A stretch of 7,617 bases of DNA from Gemmatimonadota bacterium. Lineage in GTDB: Bacteria > Gemmatimonadota > Gemmatimonadetes > Palauibacterales > Palauibacteraceae. The notes beneath the pieces were generated by a model, which saw only the letters and a program-made list of their open reading frames with translations, made no database searches and was not told the DNA's origin. The translations under genes and the position numbers were made by a program. Numbering within the stretch: position 1 is the first letter of the stretch; each line of letters begins with the position of its first letter. The stretch spans positions 1 to 7,617 of the forward strand of contig JAMJQV010000053.1 in the NCBI GenBank assembly GCA_023554435.1, read 5' to 3'. This document shows, piece after piece, positions 6,676 through 7,617 of this stretch.

Positions 6676-7617
6676 TCAGGCACCCCGGCTTCCGGCCGGG
6701 TTCACCGGATTCGACCGGACGGACCGATAGATGGCGTCCCAGGCCGTGCGCATCCGCCACAGGCGTGCGGTGTCCAATGGCCGGGCGTTCGGCTCCACCG
6801 AGCCGCCCAGGATCTGAAGGGGTTCCCACGACAGTTCGAGACGTATGTCGCCCGCGTCGAGGTAGGCCCAATTTACGGCCTCATCCACGCCCAGGGTGAG
6901 GACGCGCCCCCCGAGACGCGCCCGAAGTTCACCAGCCGAAGACCAGAACCCGTCGTCCTCCGAGGCGTCGAACGCCGCCTCCGACGAGAACAGGCGCTCC
7001 TTCACGCGGAACGGGGCTCCGTGCTCGGGGCAGTACACCTCGCAGTTGGAGCACTCGTTGCACGCGCCGGCGAACAGGGCCAGCTGGTGGGTCTCGGCGA
7101 TCACGAAGCCCGCTCCAGGCGTGAGCGACAGTCCGCCAGGTCCGGGCCCGACCACCTGCGTCGCGAGGTTCTGCGGCGCCGCGTCGTAGGCGAAGATCGC
7201 ATCGTTGGGGCAGGCGGACACGCACAGGTCACAGTTGATGCAGTCGTACAGATCCAGGACGCTGTCGATCCGCCGGGGCGTCTTCGTGTTGGCTTCGGCG
7301 TGGTAGCGACGCTGGTCCACGAGTGGGGGCACGATATCCCGACCGTTCAGGAGTCCCGCGCGTCGGGTCACGCGGAGGATCACGGCTTCGGGGTCGAGTC
7401 CCGCGTCCCGGACCGCCTCCCGGATGGCCAGAGGGAGTGCGTCGGGCCCGGAGGACGCCACTTCACGAAGGCGGTCCACCGCGCCCGGTGGGAGATCGCC
7501 CAGCGACGCCTCCACCGCCTCGACCGCGTGCCCCCCCGCCGCAAGGACGTAGGCCTCGCGCGAGGTGACGCCGGCCCGCTTCATCTCGCGGGCCAGTCCC
7601 TTCAGGTAGCCCGGGAG
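6676..7617 (-). CDS. ygfK: YgfK-type iron-sulfur oxidoreductase, C-terminal part (partial)
   Basis: The reading frame stays open through the right edge, so this is the last 313 residues of a longer protein; the ATG at 7584 is internal and not the start. E. coli YgfK is about 1,030 residues, with a GltD-like flavin/NAD(P)H region upstream of a C-terminal ferredoxin-like domain. Visible here is CINCDLCVSACPN (cysteines coded at about 7242-7210), preceded by the family-typical YHAEANTKTPRRIDSVLDLY. A second cluster, CNECSNCEVYCPE, lies at about 7062-7030. Together they form two [4Fe-4S] binding motifs. No membrane segment is seen, so a cytoplasmic location is likely. YgfK was once called a putative selenate reductase subunit, but its co-occurrence with purine genes supports a role as an electron-transfer reductase in anaerobic purine/urate breakdown. 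The stop TGA lies one base before the ATG of the next gene. No in-frame TGA suggesting selenocysteine is seen in this part. The family call is strong; the exact reaction is inference. Confidence 0.88.
   Translation of the reverse strand, partial: LPGYLKGLAREMKRAGVTSREAYVLAAGGHAVEAVEASLGDLPPGAVDRLREVASSGPDALPLAIREAVRDAGLDPEAVILRVTRRAGLLNGRDIVPPLVDQRRYHAEANTKTPRRIDSVLDLYDCINCDLCVSACPNDAIFAYDAAPQNLATQVVGPGPGGLSLTPGAGFVIAETHQLALFAGACNECSNCEVYCPEHGAPFRVKERLFSSEAAFDASEDDGFWSSAGELRARLGGRVLTLGVDEAVNWAYLDAGDIRLELSWEPLQILGGSVEPNARPLDTARLWRMRTAWDAIYRSVRSNPVNPAGSRGA

Noticed and set aside
5424..6899. Plus-strand open frame of 491 codons opposite the amidohydrolase gene
   Set aside because: It is a shadow of the metal-binding amidohydrolase; its translation is low-complexity Arg/Val/Pro-rich with no motif.

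Overview
The window is a GC-rich (about two-thirds GC by eye), gene-dense stretch of bacterial DNA. It carries one minus-strand operon that runs from the right edge to the left edge. The host cannot be named from this sequence. High GC, GTG starts and clear Shine-Dalgarno sites indicate a bacterium outside the enterics and low-GC Firmicutes, in which this gene set is best known. All plus-strand open frames look like antisense shadows of the minus-strand genes, and no non-coding stretch exceeds about 30 bases.

In transcription order (right to left) the genes are: (1) the C-terminal third of a YgfK-type iron-sulfur oxidoreductase, cut by the right edge (7617-6676); (2) a cyclic amidohydrolase of the dihydropyrimidinase/allantoinase/dihydroorotase group (6674-5256); (3) an SsnA-type metal-dependent aminohydrolase (5259-3871); (4) a 492-residue fold-type II PLP enzyme (3871-2393); (5) a YgeY-type M20 metallohydrolase (2365-1139); (6) a YgeW-type knotted carbamoyltransferase (1133-144); (7) the first 39 codons of a protein with a CxxC...CPxC zinc-ribbon-like start, possibly a threonine-synthase-like PLP enzyme, cut by the left edge (117-1). 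Neighbouring genes overlap or lie 1-27 bases apart, so they are probably co-transcribed and partly translationally coupled.

The combination ygfK + hydantoinase + ssnA + ygeY + ygeW matches the E. coli ygeWXY-hyuA...ygfK-ssnA region. Those genes have been called selenium-metabolism-linked and more recently were tied genetically to anaerobic purine/urate breakdown. The inferred logic here is as follows. YgfK supplies reducing power to a purine-derived substrate. The two amidohydrolase-superfamily enzymes open or trim rings and amidines. YgeY hydrolyses an acyl or ureido group. YgeW transfers or phosphorolyses a carbamoyl group, giving carbamoyl phosphate that a carbamate kinase elsewhere could use for ATP. 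A PLP enzyme finishes by deaminating the amino acid left over.

The main oddity is in the lyase position. The PLP enzyme between ssnA and ygeY does not look like the usual diaminopropionate ammonia-lyase YgeX/DpaL, and a second possible PLP enzyme begins just after ygeW. The locus therefore looks like a variant purine-catabolic operon with altered terminal chemistry. No xanthine dehydrogenase, carbamate kinase, transporter, regulator, promoter or terminator is visible in the window.
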